Shown piece after piece: positions 14,399 to 16,507 of a stretch of 16,507 nucleotides of DNA. The position numbers and the translations under genes were made by a program. The stretch spans positions 1-16,507 of the forward strand of contig JAPOXB010000139.1 in NCBI GenBank assembly GCA_026707335.1. Reading direction: 5' to 3'. Under the pieces are notes generated by a model that saw only the letters and a program-made list of their open reading frames with translations, was not told where the DNA came from and made no database searches. This stretch comes from Chloroflexota bacterium (lineage in GTDB: Bacteria; Chloroflexota; Dehalococcoidia; Bin125). The stretch's first letter is position 1. Every line of letters begins with the position of its first letter.

Positions 14399-16507
14399 TC
14401 AGCAGACGATCTCGTCGATCACGAGCTGCGCCAGGGTCTCGTCGTCGAGGCCCAGTTCGCCTTGCAGGATCTCCAGGTTGTGCTCGCCCAGCGCGGGCGA
14501 CGGGCGTGTGGGCAGGTAGGCCCCGTTCCAGGTGAACGGCTGCTTGTGGGCCAGGAACGGCACCTCGCCGCGGTCGTACGAGAGGTAGTAGTCGCGCATG
14601 CCGGCGTCCCGCTCGACCTGGTCCGCGACGCTCTCCAGCGCGCTCGCCGGGATGCAGCGCGCCTGCAGCCGCTCCGCGATCTCCCACTCGTCGCCGTCCG
14701 AAGTCCAGGCCGCGATCGCGGCGTTGATCTCGGCCTCCGCGCCGCGCCGCCCCTCGACGCCGGCCAGGTCCGATCGCGCGGCCAGGTCGCCGCGGCCCAT
14801 CACGTCGCACAGGGCCCGCCACTGGGCGTCGGTGTGCGCGCTGATCGCCACCCAGCGGTCGTCGCCGGCCGTCGGGTAGATCCCGTGCGGCACATCGTCG
14901 TCCGACGCGTTGCCCCGCCGCGTCGCCGTCACGCCGTTGACGAGCTGGTCGATCAGCTCCGTGTCGAGCAGGTGCACCGACGCCTCGTACTGCGCGATCT
15001 CGAGGAACTGCCCCTCGCCCGTCTCCTCGCGCTGCAGCAGCGCCGCGATCAGCCCCGCGGCCGCGATCGGCGCGAGCGTGAAGTCGGTGTGCAGCGTGCC
15101 CATCCCGACCGGCGGGCGGTCGGGCTCGCCCATGTGGCCCGGCACGCCGCTGAGCGCCAGCACCCCGTTGCCGATCGCCCGCCAGTGCGACTTCGGCCCG
15201 CTGTGGCCCATCACCGGGAACGAGCCGATCACCAGGTCGGGCCGCAGCGGCAGCAGGTGCTCGGGCCCCAGCCCCCACTTCGACATCGCGTCGGGCGCGT
15301 AGTTCGAGGTCACCAAGTCGAAGCGGGGCAGCAGATGCCGCTTGATGAAGGCCACCGTCTCGGGCTTGTGCAGGTTCAGCGTCAGACTGCGCTTGTTCGT
15401 GTTGCAGTCGGCGAAGAAGCCGCCCGTGTCGATGCCGAAGCCCGTGGGCGGGTGCACGAACTCCCGCACCTGATCGATGCCCGTGGCCGATTCCACCTTG
15501 ACCACGTCCGCGCCGAGGTTAGCGAGCAGCTCCGTGATCAGCGGCCCCGCCGCCATCCAGCAGAAGTCGAGCACCCGGTAGCCCGACAGCGGCAGGTCGC
15601 CCGCCCGCCCCCGCGCCGTGCCCCGGCGGGCGCCCAGCGACCCCGCCTCCAGCGCCCGCAGGACCGTCTCCGTGTGCTCCCCCAGCGCCGGCGCCGGCCG
15701 CGCCTCGACGTCGAAGCCGGAGAAGCGGTACGGCGAGCGCGGCTTCGTGATCGCCCGGCCCAGGGCGGGGTGCTCGACGGCCGGGAAGAAGTCGCGCGCG
15801 TGCAGGTGCGGGTCGCCCGCGATGTCGGCCGCCGTCTGCACCGGCGTCGCGTAGTGCCGCCCCTCCTGCCCGCGCCGCACCAGCTCGTCGCGGTCCAGCG
15901 ACGCGCAGAACTCGATGAAGTACTGGTTCATCTCCTCGCGGTGCGCGGCCCGGAACATCGGGTCGTGCCACTCCTCCGTCCCCATGCCGTAGCCCTCGCC
16001 CATCACCTCCCGGTACCACTCCGAGAACGGCTCCCAGCGCACCGGGTTGGGCATGAACGCGACCCACTGCCCGTCCTTCGTCGCGAACGTCGTGCCGTAC
16101 GACTTGATCAGCGTCACGGTCCCGGTGTTGCCGGTCTTCCAGGAGTTGAATCCCGTGCCCAGCGCCCGGTTGTCGAGCCCCGATTCCCCGGCGCGCTCGC
16201 AGACCGACCCCCACCAGCGCCAGATGTTTTGGTTGGCCGCCTGGATCGTCGTCGACGCCGTCGCCTCCTGCAGGCTGATCTCCGCCCGGTTGCGGCGGTC
16301 CCGCAGCCGCCGGTCGAAGATCGCGGCGCAGGCCGCCGCCACCCCCACGTAGGACGCCTGCTTGTAGCCCAGCTTGCCCGCCGGGTAGTCGGGCGGCACC
16401 GCAGGGAAGCCGCAGCAGTACAGCAGGCCGCCCGCGGCCGCCGCCGCCAGATCGCTGACCGCGAGCTCGGGCTGACCCCGGCGCAGCACCGCGTCGATCA
16501 CGGCCGG
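14399..16507 (-). CDS. Two-domain CaiB/BaiF CoA transferase, N-terminus cut by window edge
   Basis: Tandem duplication of the class III CoA transferase fold in one chain. The frame is open to the window edge, so the true start and the first domain's N-terminal Rossmann part lie outside. Counting from the in-frame GTG at 16501, the visible first domain spans about 1-290 and includes the ISLQEA segment (75-80). The second begins near 303 with SGYRVLDFCWMAAGP, LGADVVKVES and NTNKRSLTLNL. In the second, HTDFTLAP holds the predicted nucleophile Asp (about 473). In the first, the aligned segment GYKQASYVG has no Asp, so that half is probably non-catalytic, perhaps structural or CoA-binding. Both halves end with PALGEH(T/N), as family members do. 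It is convergent with the carboxylase fusion, 24 bases apart. Family is certain; the substrate is unknown. Confidence 0.9.
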   Translation of the reverse strand, partial: PAVIDAVLRRGQPELAVSDLAAAAAGGLLYCCGFPAVPPDYPAGKLGYKQASYVGVAAACAAIFDRRLRDRRNRAEISLQEATASTTIQAANQNIWRWWGSVCERAGESGLDNRALGTGFNSWKTGNTGTVTLIKSYGTTFATKDGQWVAFMPNPVRWEPFSEWYREVMGEGYGMGTEEWHDPMFRAAHREEMNQYFIEFCASLDRDELVRRGQEGRHYATPVQTAADIAGDPHLHARDFFPAVEHPALGRAITKPRSPYRFSGFDVEARPAPALGEHTETVLRALEAGSLGARRGTARGRAGDLPLSGYRVLDFCWMAAGPLITELLANLGADVVKVESATGIDQVREFVHPPTGFGIDTGGFFADCNTNKRSLTLNLHKPETVAFIKRHLLPRFDLVTSNYAPDAMSKWGLGPEHLLPLRPDLVIGSFPVMGHSGPKSHWRAIGNGVLALSGVPGHMGEPDRPPVGMGTLHTDFTLAPIAAAGLIAALLQREETGEGQFLEIAQYEASVHLLDTELIDQLVNGVTATRRGNASDDDVPHGIYPTAGDDRWVAISAHTDAQWRALCDVMGRGDLAARSDLAGVEGRRGAEAEINAAIAAWTSDGDEWEIAERLQARCIPASALESVADQVERDAGMRDYYLSYDRGEVPFLAHKQPFTWNGAYLPTRPSPALGEHNLEILQGELGLDDETLAQLVIDEIVC

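Overview
The window is very G+C-rich. Third codon positions are almost all G or C, and long antisense open frames are frequent as a result. It is densely packed with 14 protein genes and has no gene-free stretch over 300 bases. No RNA genes, CRISPR arrays, insertion sequences or phage genes were seen. Gene content is acyl-CoA chemistry, several short-chain dehydrogenases (SDRs), CaiB/BaiF CoA transferases, a cyclase-fold hydrolase, a DinB-fold protein and a single-chain acyl-CoA carboxylase. This fits an uncultured heterotrophic high-GC bacterium. A Chloroflexota (Dehalococcoidia/SAR202-like) or actinobacterial-type genome is my best inference, but nothing here fixes the phylum.

Layout. (1) 59-958, minus: an enoyl-CoA hydratase/isomerase family gene, divergent from what follows. 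(2) 1205-5455, plus: acyl-CoA dehydrogenase, a likely terminator, CaiB/BaiF CoA transferase overlapping a fluoride channel (fluC/crcB), an SDR, then a peroxiredoxin whose frame is interrupted by one UGA exactly where the peroxidatic cysteine belongs. (3) 8394-5452, minus: an unusual SDR without YxxxK, a methylmalonyl-CoA-epimerase-like VOC protein and a biotin-dependent carboxyltransferase subunit. (4) 8514-10005, plus: cyclase-family metal hydrolase and DinB-like protein. (5) 10772-10002, minus: a classical FabG-like SDR. (6) 10997-14374, plus: an 1125-residue BC-BCCP-CT fusion carboxylase. (7) 16507-14399, minus: a two-domain CaiB/BaiF protein cut by the window edge.

Reading the genes together (inference): CoA transferases activate acids, the dehydrogenase and crotonase-fold enzyme oxidise or hydrate the thioesters, the SDRs oxidise or reduce the alcohol and keto groups, and the carboxylases plus the epimerase-like protein handle propionyl-CoA or branched or long acyl-CoAs. 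The substrate cannot be named from sequence.

The strongest unusual signal is the candidate selenocysteine peroxiredoxin at 4994-5455. UGA is codon 44 in an exact P-x3-T-x2-[UGA] active-site motif, homology continues in frame after it, the protein has no cysteine at all, and a small stem-loop with a G-rich loop lies just downstream. UGA ends other genes here, so this is not a general code change. Secondary points are a FluC gene overlapping a CoA transferase, two convergent gene pairs that share a CTAG as both stop codons, a recurring TAGACT box upstream of starts, and two enzymes (one SDR and half of the double CoA transferase) missing their family's catalytic residue.
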